Shown: positions 25,311 through 34,179, counted from the stretch's first letter. The stretch is DNA of 64,000 nucleotides from Microcella daejeonensis (GCF_026625045.1 NZ_CP113089.1:1736001-1800000), one strand, 5' to 3'. The notes: a model not told the origin generated them from the letters alone. Numbers and translations: made by a program.

Positions 25311-26231
25311 ATGACCCCCGCGACGTGGCGACGGTCGATGGGGCGTGAGTCGACGGGGCGCCGCGGGGCGGCGTGCGCCCTCGGCCTGCTGCTCTCCACG
25401 GCGCTCGTGGCAGGGTGCAGCGGGGTGCCCGTCACGCCCGCCGGGCCCAGCCCCTCGGGCACGGGCCCGAGCAGTGCGAGCCCCAGCGCCTCGCCGTCGG
25501 AATCGCCCCCGCCCGCCCACGAGGCCTCGGTCGAGTTGTTCTTCGCGATCAGCCAGCCCGCGTCCATCGACCTCATCGGGGAGGTGCGCACGATCGAGTA
25601 CGACGGCGCCCTGCTCGAGGGCGTCATCCGCACGATCACCGAGGGCGAGGTGCGGGGCGCGGATCCCGACTACGACAACCTGTGGAACGACGTGCCCCTG
25701 CACGGTCTGAGCGTCGAGGGCGATGTGCTCGTCGTCGATCTCGGCTCCCGGCTGAGCGGCGTGGGCGCGGAGGCCGAGCAGGTGGCGATCGACCAGCTGG
25801 TCTGGACGGCCACGGGCATCGACCCGAGCATCCGCGCCCTGTCGTTCACCGTGGACGGCGCACCGGTCGATACGCTCGCCGGCCACATCGACGCCCGGGG
25901 CGAGTTCGTGCGCGGCTCGGAGGCCGAGACGCTGAGCCCGGTGCAGATCGACTCGCCCGCCGAGGGCGAGACGGTCGTCGGCGCGATCGTCGCGCAGGGA
26001 CGCGCGTGCGTGTTCGAGGCGACGTTCGCCTGGGAGCTCATCTCGAGCGGCACGGTCGTCGACCAGGGCTCGGGTATGAGCGCCGAGTCGTGCCCCGTGC
26101 GCTCGCCGTGGACCGTCGAGCTGGGCGCGCGGCCCCCGGGCGAGTACACGCTGGTCGTGACGGAGATCTCCATGAAGGACGGATCGGCGGCGAGCGTCGA
26201 TACGGCCACGTTCACGGTGAGCGGCCGGTGA
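25311..26231 (+). CDS. Lipoprotein with GerMN and Gmad2 domains
   Basis: A 306-residue exported lipoprotein. A basic N-terminus and hydrophobic stretch end in the lipobox 'LVAGC' (Cys36), followed by a Ser/Pro linker. Residues about 75-185 resemble a GerMN (sporulation/germination) domain, with 'TIEYDGALLEGVIRTITEG' and 'EQVAIDQLVWTAT'. Residues about 205-305 resemble the Ig-like Gmad2 domain ('VQIDSPAEGETV', ending 'STATFTV'-like). In non-sporulating actinobacteria such proteins are cell-envelope components of unknown role. ATG 25311 follows GGAG; longer upstream reading has no signal peptide. Confidence 0.84.
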   Translation: MTPATWRRSMGRESTGRRGAACALGLLLSTALVAGCSGVPVTPAGPSPSGTGPSSASPSASPSESPPPAHEASVELFFAISQPASIDLIGEVRTIEYDGALLEGVIRTITEGEVRGADPDYDNLWNDVPLHGLSVEGDVLVVDLGSRLSGVGAEAEQVAIDQLVWTATGIDPSIRALSFTVDGAPVDTLAGHIDARGEFVRGSEAETLSPVQIDSPAEGETVVGAIVAQGRACVFEATFAWELISSGTVVDQGSGMSAESCPVRSPWTVELGARPPGEYTLVVTEISMKDGSAASVDTATFTVSGR

Positions 26232-26330
26232 CGGGCGCGGTCGTGCGCGGCCCCCTCCGTCTCGACGCGTCGGATGACGGCGCGTGACGCGCGGGACGGG
26301 ACTGTCTACTCCGATGTCGCCGGTTCGACC

Positions 26331-26336
26331 TAGTCT
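26331..26336 (+). promoter_or_regulatory. -10 hexamer of a leaderless GNAT gene
   Basis: TAGTCT lies seven bases before the GTG at 26344; this placement decides the start over in-frame codons at 26284 and 26314. Confidence 0.57.
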
Positions 26337-26343
26337 CAATTAC

Positions 26344-26967
26344 GTGCTCCTCGAAACCCACGTGCTGCAAGACGACGACCCCGACCTGCCCGGTCTGCTG
26401 CGGGCCGGCTTCGTCGTCGTCGGCGAGTCGTGGGGGGCGCGGCTGCGGCTCGCCTCCGGCCGCGAGGCGGCGGGCCATGCGCGCCTCACCTCGGCGCTCC
26501 GCGGAGCGCGGGCCGCCGCAGTCCGCATCCTCGAGCTCGATCCGGTCTCCGCCGACGGCGACGACATCGTCGCCCTCGAGCGTCAGACCTCTCCCGACTA
26601 CCCGGTCACGCCCGCCACGGCCCACCGCGCTCCCGACCTCGACGAGGTGCGTGAGTGGCCGCGGCGCTCGGTGCGCGCGTTCGGCGCCCGTGCCGAGGAC
26701 GGCCGGCTCCTCGCCGTGTCGGTCGGGCACGAGAGCTACGAGAACGGCGAGCGTCTCGGCGACCACGACTTCGTCTCGGTGGCGCGCGAGAGCCGGGGGC
26801 AGGGCATCGCGAAGGCGGTCGTGGCCGCATGGATCCTCGCTCTCGCGGCGGAGGGCGTGCGCACCTTCGCCACCGGGGGAGCGGCGCAGAACTCCGGCAG
26901 CCTCGGCATGGTGCGCGCCCTCGGCTTCTCGATCGAGGAGCGCTGGCTCAGCCTGCAGCGGCGCTGA
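26344..26967 (+). CDS. GNAT-family N-acetyltransferase
   Basis: A protein of about 207 residues starting 'VLLETHVLQDDDPDL'. The acetyl-CoA-binding block is 'SVARESRGQGIAKAVVAAWILALAAEGV' (R/Q-x-x-G-x-A), preceded by 'RAFGARAEDGRLLAVSVGHES' and followed by 'TGGAAQNSGSLGMVRALGFSIEERWLSLQR', where 'N..M...LGF' is the usual GNAT motif B. It transfers acetyl groups to an amine on a small molecule or protein; the substrate is not predictable. The N-terminal 90 residues do not contain the core motifs and may form a degenerate first half. Confidence 0.85.
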   Translation: MLLETHVLQDDDPDLPGLLRAGFVVVGESWGARLRLASGREAAGHARLTSALRGARAAAVRILELDPVSADGDDIVALERQTSPDYPVTPATAHRAPDLDEVREWPRRSVRAFGARAEDGRLLAVSVGHESYENGERLGDHDFVSVARESRGQGIAKAVVAAWILALAAEGVRTFATGGAAQNSGSLGMVRALGFSIEERWLSLQRR

Positions 26968-27154
26968 TCGGGCGCCCTCGCGCCGGCGCGTGGCCTCGCC
27001 GGCACCGCCCGCACCGTGCCCTATCCCTTTACGGCACTCTCCCGCAACCCCATAGCGGCCGTCCGGGCGCGGCGCTACTGTCAGCCTCAGGCCGGTCCGA
27101 CCACCCGAACACCCCCGTGCGGGCGCGGAACCGACCGAGAATCGAGATGCTCAC

Positions 27155-27301
27155 ATGGCAACACTCCTCTGGATCCTCGCCGTCGTCCTCGTCGTCGCAG
27201 GCGTCGTCGCCATCCTCCGCAAGCAGATCCTGTGGGGCATCGTGCTCATCGTCGTCGGCCTGCTCGTCGGCCCCGGCGGTGTGAGCCTGTTCGCCTCCTG
27301 A
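27155..27301 (+). CDS. GPGG-motif small membrane protein
   Basis: A 48-residue protein. Two hydrophobic helices, 'TLLWILAVVLVVAGVVAIL' and 'ILWGIVLIVVGLLVGPG', are joined by a short basic turn 'RKQ', and the end carries the 'GPGG' motif that gives this actinobacterial family its name. A TACTGT hexamer at 27076-27081 could be the -10, leaving a leader of about 70 bases. Function unknown; the family is widespread and often occurs as a single gene. The start follows a weak GAG-containing site. Confidence 0.82.
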   Translation: MATLLWILAVVLVVAGVVAILRKQILWGIVLIVVGLLVGPGGVSLFAS

Positions 27302-27542
27302 TCCGTCATCGATCGTATGACCGCGCGGCGCGGCGCCCGGCGCGGGTGCCGCGCCGTCGCGTCGTGGCACGGGATGCCCGGCCGATGCCCGCGCTCGGCT
27401 CCGAGCATCCCCACCGTCGGGCGCCGACCTGCCCCGTCCGCCCGTTCTACTGACGGCGGCGCTCGCGTGCGCGTAGCCTCCGAGCGTCCGACCTCCGATC
27501 GTCCATCGGGCGACCGCGTCGTGCCCTGGCGAAGGAGCCACT

Positions 27543-28946
27543 ATGCGCGCGCACGCCCGACCCCATTCCCCGTCGTTCACCAGTGCGGCGCCGCGCGTGC
27601 GACGGCGCCGGGGCAGTGCGGCTCTCGCCCTGGGCCTCGGCGCGCTCCTGCTCATGGCCTCCGCGGCGCCCGTGAGCGCGGAGACCGTCACCACGCCGGT
27701 GCTGACCGCCTCGACCGACGAGGTGGAGCTGACCCTCGATCGGCAGATCGGACCGGTCTCCTACGGATTCGGCCCGAGCGAGTGGCGCAGCTACCTGGTG
27801 CGCATCGTCAACCTCGGTGATGCCGACGTTCGCGTCGGGCTCTCCGTCGACGTGCGGCAGCAGGGAGTCCTCGAGCCGCTGTGGGAGTCGGACTTCCTCG
27901 CCGCCGCCGGCCTCGATCCCGCGGATCCCGATCAGGCTCAGCAGCTGGCCGACATCTTCTCGCCCGTCATCGGCCCCGGCGGCACCTTCGAGTTCCCGGT
28001 GCCCGAATGGCCGGGGTTCACCTACTCGTTCCAGCAGCTCGAACCGGTACCGCAGGAGATCGCCCGAACGACCTCCGACGGCTACTACGTGCCGTTCTAC
28101 GACTTCGCGCTCGACGGCGGCGGGATGCCCGTCGCGACCGTCAGCGGAGCGGAGATCTTCCCCGGTCTCACCGCCACGGTCACCGCCTCGGGGCTGCCGC
28201 CGGGCGCCGAGCTCAGCGTCTGGATGGCCCCCGGCATCGACCTGTTCAGCTTCCTCCTCGCCGGAGCGCAGCTCCCCGCCGATGCCATCGAGGCGGGTCG
28301 CGGCGTCGTCGACACCGGGGGCGGGTACACCGCGACGCTGACGCTGCCTCCGGGTCTGCCGCTGGGGTCGTACCAACTGGTCATCGGCGACGAGGCGAGC
28401 CGCACCTGGCCGGCGGGGACGAGCTCGAGCATCAGCGTGATCGCGCCGCCCGCATCCGTCACGGCGACGACGCCGATCGGCAGCCCGGTCGTCACCGTTC
28501 TCGAGAGCAGCGCGGGCACCATGACGCTCACGTTCCCCAGCGTCGACGCCGCCGGATCGACGACCGTCGCGGTATCGAGCACGGGACCGACCCTCGATGG
28601 CTTCCAGTTCGCGGGGACCCCCGCCGTCTACTACCACCTCGACACGGAGGCGAGCGTCTCAGGCCCGGTCGAGGTGTGCCTCGACTACGACCCGGCGACG
28701 ACATCGAGCGCCCCGAGGCTCTACCACTACGAGTCGGATGCCTGGGTCGACATCACCACGTCCGCGACGGCGGGCAGGGTGTGCGGGTCGACGACGTCGT
28801 TCTCCCCGTTCGTGCTCGGCGTGCCCACGGGCGTCGAGCTCGCGAACAAGGAGCAGTGCAAGGACGGCGGATGGCGCACGAGCACCATCCCCGTCTTCGG
28901 GAATCAGGGCTCCTGCGTGCAGTGGTTCCAGGCTCGGGGGCGGTGA
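27543..28946 (+). CDS. Large secreted protein with C-terminal CKxGGW...C motif
   Basis: A 467-residue exported protein. Basic residues at 18-24 and a hydrophobic segment lead to a signal-peptidase site near 'VSAET'. The mature part is rich in beta strands and small residues, with Ig-like blocks such as 'GLTATVTASGLPPGAELSVWM'. The final 30 residues, 'NKEQCKDGGW' then 'FGNQGSCVQWF', match a short two-cysteine motif that recurs at the end of many actinobacterial secreted proteins, probably closed by a disulfide. Function is unknown; a cell-surface or adhesin-like role is only inferred. A clear GAAGGAG site precedes the ATG. Confidence 0.8.
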   Translation: MRAHARPHSPSFTSAAPRVRRRRGSAALALGLGALLLMASAAPVSAETVTTPVLTASTDEVELTLDRQIGPVSYGFGPSEWRSYLVRIVNLGDADVRVGLSVDVRQQGVLEPLWESDFLAAAGLDPADPDQAQQLADIFSPVIGPGGTFEFPVPEWPGFTYSFQQLEPVPQEIARTTSDGYYVPFYDFALDGGGMPVATVSGAEIFPGLTATVTASGLPPGAELSVWMAPGIDLFSFLLAGAQLPADAIEAGRGVVDTGGGYTATLTLPPGLPLGSYQLVIGDEASRTWPAGTSSSISVIAPPASVTATTPIGSPVVTVLESSAGTMTLTFPSVDAAGSTTVAVSSTGPTLDGFQFAGTPAVYYHLDTEASVSGPVEVCLDYDPATTSSAPRLYHYESDAWVDITTSATAGRVCGSTTSFSPFVLGVPTGVELANKEQCKDGGWRTSTIPVFGNQGSCVQWFQARGR

Positions 28947-29031
28947 CCGCGTCGTCGCGCGCCCCGGGATGCTCGGCGCCGGCCGTCCGTCGGCTCCGAG
29001 CATCCCCAGGTAACGGTGCCAGGGTTGCCGC

Positions 29032-29880
29032 ATGACCGAGATGCCGATGTTCCCGCTCGGATCCGTGCTGTTCCCCGCGATGCCGACGGCGCTGCGCATC
29101 TTCGAGGAGCGCTACATCGTGATGCTCTCGGCCGTGCTGCAGGACGAGCCGGCGCGCTTCGGCATCGTGCTCATCGAGCGCGGCAGCGAGGTCGGCGGAG
29201 GAGAGCACCGGTTCCCGATCGGCACGATCGCCGAGATCAGTCAGATGGAGGCGAGCGAGGGCTTCATCGGGCTCATCGCCCAGGGCGGTCGTCGCATCGA
29301 GGTCGTCGACTGGCTGCCCGACGACCCCTACCCGCGCGCCGAGGTGCGCGAGGTGCCCGACCTGGAATGGCGGGAGGAGCTGCGGCCGCTGTTCGTCGAG
29401 GCCGAGCAGCTCGTGCGGCGCACGCTCGCGCAGGCGAGCGAGTTCGTCGAGCAGCAGTGGGGCGCCGACATCGAGCTCGCCGACGACCCGCACGATGCGC
29501 TGTGGCAGCTCGCCGGCATCGCTCCGCTCGGTCCGCTCGACCAGGTGAGACTGCTGCGGGCGACCGACGCGGAGCAGCTGCTGCGCGATCTCATCGAGCT
29601 GACGGCGGGGGCGGCCGAGATGCTCACCGTGCGCTGGGACGATGACGACGACTTCCCGCGGCCGGAGGACTTCGGCGAGCCCGGCGAGGTCGAGGGGCCG
29701 CCTGCGGACGGCGAGCCGGCGACGATGGACCCGGCTCCGGAGGCCGCCGCGACGGAGTCCCCGACGGCGGACGCAGCGGACGCGGTGGGCGCGGCGGACG
29801 ACGCGAACGGCACGGCCGCGGGTGCGGAGCACCCGGCCGAGGACGGCGACGCCCCCGACGCCCCGACCCCGCCGCGGTAG
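29032..29880 (+). CDS. LON peptidase substrate-binding-domain protein
   Basis: A 282-residue protein. Residues 1-195 form a LON N-terminal-type domain: 'MPMFPLGSVLFPAMPTALRIFEERYIVML', 'RFGIVLIERGSEVGGG', 'IGTIAEISQMEASEGFIGLIAQGGRRIEV'. No ATPase or protease domain follows, so it would recognise damaged or specific proteins without degrading them itself. The last 75 residues are an acidic, Ala/Pro-rich disordered tail. A small membrane-protein gene follows, whose -10 hexamer overlaps this gene's stop codon. Confidence 0.9.
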   Translation: MTEMPMFPLGSVLFPAMPTALRIFEERYIVMLSAVLQDEPARFGIVLIERGSEVGGGEHRFPIGTIAEISQMEASEGFIGLIAQGGRRIEVVDWLPDDPYPRAEVREVPDLEWREELRPLFVEAEQLVRRTLAQASEFVEQQWGADIELADDPHDALWQLAGIAPLGPLDQVRLLRATDAEQLLRDLIELTAGAAEMLTVRWDDDDDFPRPEDFGEPGEVEGPPADGEPATMDPAPEAAATESPTADAADAVGAADDANGTAAGAEHPAEDGDAPDAPTPPR

Positions 29881-29883
29881 CCT
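29878..29883 (+). promoter_or_regulatory. -10 hexamer overlapping a stop codon
   Basis: TAGCCT, whose TAG is the stop of the LON-domain gene, stands six bases before the GTG at 29890 and would give a leaderless mRNA. Confidence 0.52.
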
Positions 29884-29889
29884 GGCCGC

Positions 29890-30066
29890 GTGATCGACGC
29901 CCTCCCCATCCCGACCGATCCCGGAACCGCCGCTGCGGCGGGGCCGATCTTCGCCCTGATGGCCCTCGCCACGGTCGGAGTGCTGATCTGGCAGGCGGTG
30001 CGGTACTTCCGCGAGAACCGCGAGGAGGAGGGCCCGCACGAGCCTCCGGAGCGGGACGAGCCCTAG
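29890..30066 (+). CDS. Small single-pass membrane protein
   Basis: A 58-residue protein, starting at a GTG. One transmembrane helix (about 19-36, 'PIFALMALATVGVLIW') is followed by 'QAVRYFRENREEEG' and a charged, proline-containing tail that should face the cytoplasm. It resembles no named family known to me. Its TAG stop shares the tetramer CTAG with the stop of the convergent gene on the other strand. Confidence 0.66.
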   Translation: MIDALPIPTDPGTAAAAGPIFALMALATVGVLIWQAVRYFRENREEEGPHEPPERDEP

Positions 30067-30422
30067 TCGAGCACGTGCCGGCGCGCCTCGACGATCGTGC
30101 GCACGGTGGCGGGCCCGAGCGGGGCATCCGCCGAGAAGTGCACCGTGGCGCCGACGAGCCGGCCCTCCGGCAGCACCTCGGCGAGGGATGCGGCCGCGAC
30201 CGTGCTCATGAGGTGCAGGCTGCAGTGCGTCCTCGCTGCGGAGAGACCGACGAACGCCCTGCCGTCGACGCGCACGACGATGATGCCGTACGAGATGACC
30301 GTCTGCGCCCCGGGCAGTGCGTCGAGAAGACGGCCGAGCACCGTACGCAGAGCGAGCGCCTGGTCGGCGGGCGCGGCGGCGAGGTACTCCTCGGGAGTCG
30401 TCGCCGCCAGGCCCCTCGACAT
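30063..30422 (-). CDS. DUF1801/YdhG-like protein
   Basis: A 119-residue protein with the layout of the DUF1801/YdhG (iron-chaperone-like, frataxin-like fold) family: 'TPEEYLAAAPADQALALRTVLGRLLDALPGAQTVISYGIIVVRVDGRAFVGLSAARTHCSLHLMS', where 'I.YG...' and the strand pair around 'VGLSA..THCSLH' are typical. The C-terminal 'GATVHFSADAPLGPATVRTIVEAR' completes the fold. Function uncertain. It starts four bases after the stop of the upstream aminopeptidase gene and is therefore probably cotranscribed with it. Confidence 0.78.
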   Translation of the reverse strand: MSRGLAATTPEEYLAAAPADQALALRTVLGRLLDALPGAQTVISYGIIVVRVDGRAFVGLSAARTHCSLHLMSTVAAASLAEVLPEGRLVGATVHFSADAPLGPATVRTIVEARRHVLD

Positions 30423-30426
30423 GAGC

Positions 30427-31995
30427 TCAGCCGCGGCCCCGCGCGATCCAGGCCTCGACCTCGTCGGCCGTGCGCGGGATGCCCGCCGACAGGTTCTCGG
30501 CGCCCTCGGCCGTGACGACGATGTCGTCCTCGATGCGCACGCCGATGCCGCGGTACTCCTCGGGCACGGTGAGGTCGTCGGGCTGGAAGTACAGGCCGGG
30601 CTCGATCGTGAAGACCATGCCCTCCTCGAGCACGCCGTCGATGTAGAGGTCGCGGCGGGCCTGCGCGCAGTCGTGCACGTCGAGACCGAGGTGGTGCGAG
30701 GTGCCGTGCACCATGTACCGGCGGTGGTAGCCGGCCTCGGGCTTCAGGCTCTCCTCGGCGCTCACCGGCAGCAGGCCCCACTCGGCGGTGCGGGCGGCGA
30801 TGACCTCCATGGCCGCGGCGTGGATCTCGCGGAACCGGATGCCCGGCCGCACGATCGCGAAGGCCGCGTCGGCCGCCTCGCGCACGGCCTCGTACACCCG
30901 GCGCTGCACCTCGGTGAAGGTGCCGCTCACCGGGAGGGTGCGGGTGATGTCGGCCGTGTAGTAGCTCTCGAGCTCGACCCCGGCGTCGATGAGGATGAGG
31001 TCGCCCGGCAGCACGGGGCCGTCGTTGCGGGTCCAGTGCAGGATGCACGCGTGCGGGCCGCTCGCGGCGATCGTGTCGTAGCCGACGGTGTTGCCCTCGG
31101 CGCGGGCGCGGCGGTTGAAGGTGCCCTCGACCAGGCGCTCTCCGCGCGGGTGCTCGACGATCGCGGCGAGGTCGGCGACGACGTCGTCGAAGCCCTGCGC
31201 GGTCGCCTCGACGGCGAGGCGCATCTGCTCGAGCTCCCAGGCGTCCTTGACGAGGCGCAGCTCGCTCGCGTCACGGGCGAGCAGATCGTCGCGGGAGGTG
31301 TCGACGGCGGCTCCGGCGGGCGACCCGGTGTCCTCCGGGGTCACGACGCTGAGCCGCTGGGCGTCGATACGGGCGGTGAGCGCGGGGTCGGCCTCGCGCA
31401 CGAGCACCGTCTCGGCCTCGCCGGCGGCGTCGAGCGCGGCATCCAGCTCGGCCAGGCCGCGCGTGGCGATCGCGAGATCGGCGGCGACCTCCTCGGCCGA
31501 GGGGCGGGCGCCCGTCCAGAACTCCCCGATCTCGGGGTTGGCGTAGAACTCGTCGGAGTCGCGCCCGGCCGCCTCGCGGAAGAACAGCACCGCGTCGTGG
31601 CCGCCCGCGGCGCTCGGGGTCATGACCAGCACGCTGCCGGGCACGGTGTCGCTGCCCCAGCCGGTGAGGTGGGCGAAGGCGGAGTGCGCGCGGTAGGGGT
31701 AGTCGGTGTCGTTGGAGCGCTGCTTGGCCGGGCCGGCGGGGATCACGAGGCGGGCATCCGGGAACAGGGCGGAGAGGGCGGCGCGGCGCTCGGCGGCGAG
31801 CGCGGCCTGCGGGCGGGCGACCCCGCCGCGCGAGGGGCGCTCGGCCCAGCCCTGCGAGATGTAGGTCTTGAAGGCGTCGGAGCCGGGGGTCGTCGACCGG
31901 TTCGCGGTCGCGCGCGGGGCGTCCTTCGGCTCGGTCACCGCGGCGGCACCCGTCTCGGTCGTGGCGGTCGTGTCTGCATCGGTCGTGTCAGCCAT
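30427..31995 (-). CDS. pepP: Xaa-Pro aminopeptidase (M24B)
   Basis: A 522-residue metallopeptidase that removes N-terminal residues preceding proline. The pita-bread domain carries all metal ligands: 'LILIDAGVE' and 'YTADITR' (the two Asp), 'GTSHHLGLDVHD' (His), 'FTIEPGLY' (Glu) and 'GVRIEDDI' (Glu). The N-terminal creatinase-like domain begins around 'RRAALSALFPDARLVIPAG' and contains 'RSNDTDYPYRAHSAFAHLTGW'. About 40 extra low-complexity residues rich in Thr and Ala precede it. It is longer than E. coli PepP (about 440) mainly for that reason. Cytoplasmic, in an operon with the DUF1801-like gene. Confidence 0.93.
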   Translation of the reverse strand: MADTTDADTTATTETGAAAVTEPKDAPRATANRSTTPGSDAFKTYISQGWAERPSRGGVARPQAALAAERRAALSALFPDARLVIPAGPAKQRSNDTDYPYRAHSAFAHLTGWGSDTVPGSVLVMTPSAAGGHDAVLFFREAAGRDSDEFYANPEIGEFWTGARPSAEEVAADLAIATRGLAELDAALDAAGEAETVLVREADPALTARIDAQRLSVVTPEDTGSPAGAAVDTSRDDLLARDASELRLVKDAWELEQMRLAVEATAQGFDDVVADLAAIVEHPRGERLVEGTFNRRARAEGNTVGYDTIAASGPHACILHWTRNDGPVLPGDLILIDAGVELESYYTADITRTLPVSGTFTEVQRRVYEAVREAADAAFAIVRPGIRFREIHAAAMEVIAARTAEWGLLPVSAEESLKPEAGYHRRYMVHGTSHHLGLDVHDCAQARRDLYIDGVLEEGMVFTIEPGLYFQPDDLTVPEEYRGIGVRIEDDIVVTAEGAENLSAGIPRTADEVEAWIARGRG

Positions 31996-32085
31996 GCCCC
32001 CATCCTCGCACCCCGCCGCGCCGCGCGCAGGGGCGATGCCCGGCGCATCGAGCGCGGTTGCGAGGGGATGCCCGGCGCGCGCCGC

Positions 32086-33087
32086 TCAGAGCAGGACGCG
32101 CGCGACCACGGGCCGGTGGTCGCTCCCCGCATCGTCGCGCGAGGTGATGACGCGGAACCCCGTGACCGTGACGTCGGGGGTCGTGAGCACGTGGTCGATG
32201 GGCGCCCCGAGCAGCGGCGGCAGCGAGGCGGGCCAGGTGCCGACCGCGCCGTTGCCGGTGGCGATGGCGGCGTCGACGCACTCCCCGATGCCGGGGCCGC
32301 CGGGCGTGGCCGTGAAGTGGTCGGCGGTGGCGTTGAGGTCGCCAGCCATGATCGTGCTCTCGCCCCGGCAGACGCTGTCGAGCCAGACCAGATCCTCGCG
32401 CCAGTTCGCGAGCTCGGCGGGGATGGGGGCGACGGGGTGGACGCCGATGATCGTCGGGCCGTCGTGGCCGCGCGGCCGCAGCACGAGGCTCGGCAGCACC
32501 GTGGTGTTGCCGACGTCGCGGTCGATGTCGTACTCGCCGATCTCGACCGAGACGAGCACGCTCGTCGATCGCGCGATGGCGATCTGATCGAAGGCCTCGG
32601 TGTAGACCCACATGGGCCGGCCCGCTTCGCGCAGCAGCACGGCGGCTGCCTCGGCGGTCGCCGCCGAGGTCTCGGGCAGCACGATGATGTCGCTCTGCTC
32701 CTCGAGCGCCAGGTCGGCGATGCCGTCGGCGCCGGTGGCGTCGCCGAGGGTGTTCCAGGCGAGCACCGAGAGCTCCTCCGGCGCGCGGGCGGGGAGGGAG
32801 TCGTCGCCGAAGCCCCGGCTCGCGAGCACCGCGGCGTTGATCGCCGTGAACACGAGCGCGATGACGGCGAGCGAGGCGAAGAACCGTCGACCGCCCCGCC
32901 ACACGATGGCGACGAGCGCGAAGACGAGGGCCCCGAGCACCGCGACCACCGAGGTGAGCCCGCGCAACGCCACGACCTGCGCCACGATGGGCGCGCCGGC
33001 GAGGTCGAAGAGGCTCGGCCACGCCAGCACGAGCAGAACCAGACTGACGCCCACGAGAACGACGGCGGCGAGGATACGGGCGAACAT
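32086..33087 (-). CDS. Membrane-anchored endonuclease/exonuclease/phosphatase-family protein
   Basis: A 333-residue protein. Three hydrophobic helices fill residues 1-95 ('ILAAVVLVGVSLVLLVLAWP', 'GLTSVVAVLGALVFALVAIVW', 'FFASLAVIALVFTAINAAVL'). The rest is an EEP fold with 'LSVLAWNTLGD', 'IIVLPETS' (catalytic Glu), 'IMAGDLNATADHF' (Asp, Asn), 'PIDHVLTTPDV' and 'GSDHRPVVARVLL' (final Asp-His). The catalytic half should face outside, as in related actinobacterial proteins; the substrate could be nucleic acid, a phospholipid or another phosphodiester. A TAGGCT hexamer nine bases before the ATG may be its -10. Confidence 0.87.
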   Translation of the reverse strand: MFARILAAVVLVGVSLVLLVLAWPSLFDLAGAPIVAQVVALRGLTSVVAVLGALVFALVAIVWRGGRRFFASLAVIALVFTAINAAVLASRGFGDDSLPARAPEELSVLAWNTLGDATGADGIADLALEEQSDIIVLPETSAATAEAAAVLLREAGRPMWVYTEAFDQIAIARSTSVLVSVEIGEYDIDRDVGNTTVLPSLVLRPRGHDGPTIIGVHPVAPIPAELANWREDLVWLDSVCRGESTIMAGDLNATADHFTATPGGPGIGECVDAAIATGNGAVGTWPASLPPLLGAPIDHVLTTPDVTVTGFRVITSRDDAGSDHRPVVARVLL

Positions 33088-33315
33088 GTCCCGGTGAGCC
33101 TACAAGCGTCGCCCCGCGCCTCCGGTGCGCGCACGCCCTGCGAGTGCACAGCCGGCGCGGGCCGATCTCCCGGCATCGCTCCGTACTCTGAGCGCGGCCG
33201 CGCGCCCGCCGGGGCGGTCCCCTCGACGGGCGCCGGCCGCTTCCGGCTTCCTGGGCCGCGATCGGGCGAGGGGATGCCGCTGCCGGCCCGCGCCGGGCAT
33301 CCAGCCCCCCGCCTC

Positions 33316-33321
33316 TAGGCT
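33316..33321 (+). promoter_or_regulatory. -10 hexamer of a leaderless PHP gene
   Basis: TAGGCT lies six bases before the ATG at 33328. Confidence 0.57.
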
Positions 33322-33327
33322 GGCGGC

Positions 33328-34179
33328 ATGAGCGCGACCGCCATCGACCTGCACTGCCACAGCAGCGTCTCCGACGGCACGGAGACGCCGACGCAGCTCG
33401 TGCGCGCGGCGGTCGCCGCGGGTCTCGACACGATGGCGATCACCGACCACGACTCGACCGCCGGCTGGGACGAGGCGCTCACCGCCGCGGCGGGCACCGG
33501 GCTGCAGATCATCCGCGGCATGGAGCTGTCGACCCGGCACGAGTGGCGCAGCGTGCACGTGCTCGGCTACCTCTTCGATCCGCACGACCAGCGTCTGCTG
33601 ACCGAGACGGGCCGCATCCGCGAGGACCGCCTGAACCGTGCCGAGCGCATGGTCAGCCGCATCGCCGAGGACTACGACGTGACGTGGAACGACGTGCTCG
33701 CCCAGTCGGGCGGCGTCTCGATCGGGCGCCCGCACATCGCCGACGCGCTCGTCGCGCGCGGCATCGTCGGCACGCGCAGCGAGGCCTTCGAGACGATCCT
33801 GCACTTCCGCGCCGGGTACTACCTGCCGCACGAGGCGCCGACGGTGCTCGACGGCGTGCGGCTCATCGCCGAGGCCGGGGGAGCGCCCGTGATCGCGCAC
33901 CCCGCCACGCGCGGCCGCGAGGCGGTCATCGACGAGCCCATGCTGCGCCGGCTCGTCGACGCCGGGCTCGCCGGGCTCGAGGTCGGCCACCGCGAGAACA
34001 CCGCGGAGGGGCGCGAGGTGCTCGAGGAGTGGGCGGCCCGCTACGACCTCGTCGTGACGGGGTCGAGCGACTACCACGGCGAGGGCAAGCCGAATCGGCT
34101 GGCCGAGAACACGACGAGCCCCGACTCGCTCGAGCGGCTCATCGCCCGCACGCGGGGCGTGGAGCCCGTGCGGGCCTGA
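33328..34179 (+). CDS. PHP-domain phosphoesterase
   Basis: A 283-residue PHP protein resembling 3',5'-nucleoside bisphosphate phosphatase (YciV/RnaAM-like). Metal motifs are 'IDLHCHSSVSDGTETP' (HxH plus Asp), 'AITDHDSTAGW', 'GMELST' (Glu), 'VIAHPATRG' and 'VTGSSDYHGEG' (DxH). Enzymes of this group hydrolyse pAp or trim short oligonucleotide 5' ends with three divalent metals. The length fits the stand-alone enzyme, without a polymerase domain. Single gene with a leaderless promoter. Confidence 0.9.
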   Translation: MSATAIDLHCHSSVSDGTETPTQLVRAAVAAGLDTMAITDHDSTAGWDEALTAAAGTGLQIIRGMELSTRHEWRSVHVLGYLFDPHDQRLLTETGRIREDRLNRAERMVSRIAEDYDVTWNDVLAQSGGVSIGRPHIADALVARGIVGTRSEAFETILHFRAGYYLPHEAPTVLDGVRLIAEAGGAPVIAHPATRGREAVIDEPMLRRLVDAGLAGLEVGHRENTAEGREVLEEWAARYDLVVTGSSDYHGEGKPNRLAENTTSPDSLERLIARTRGVEPVRA

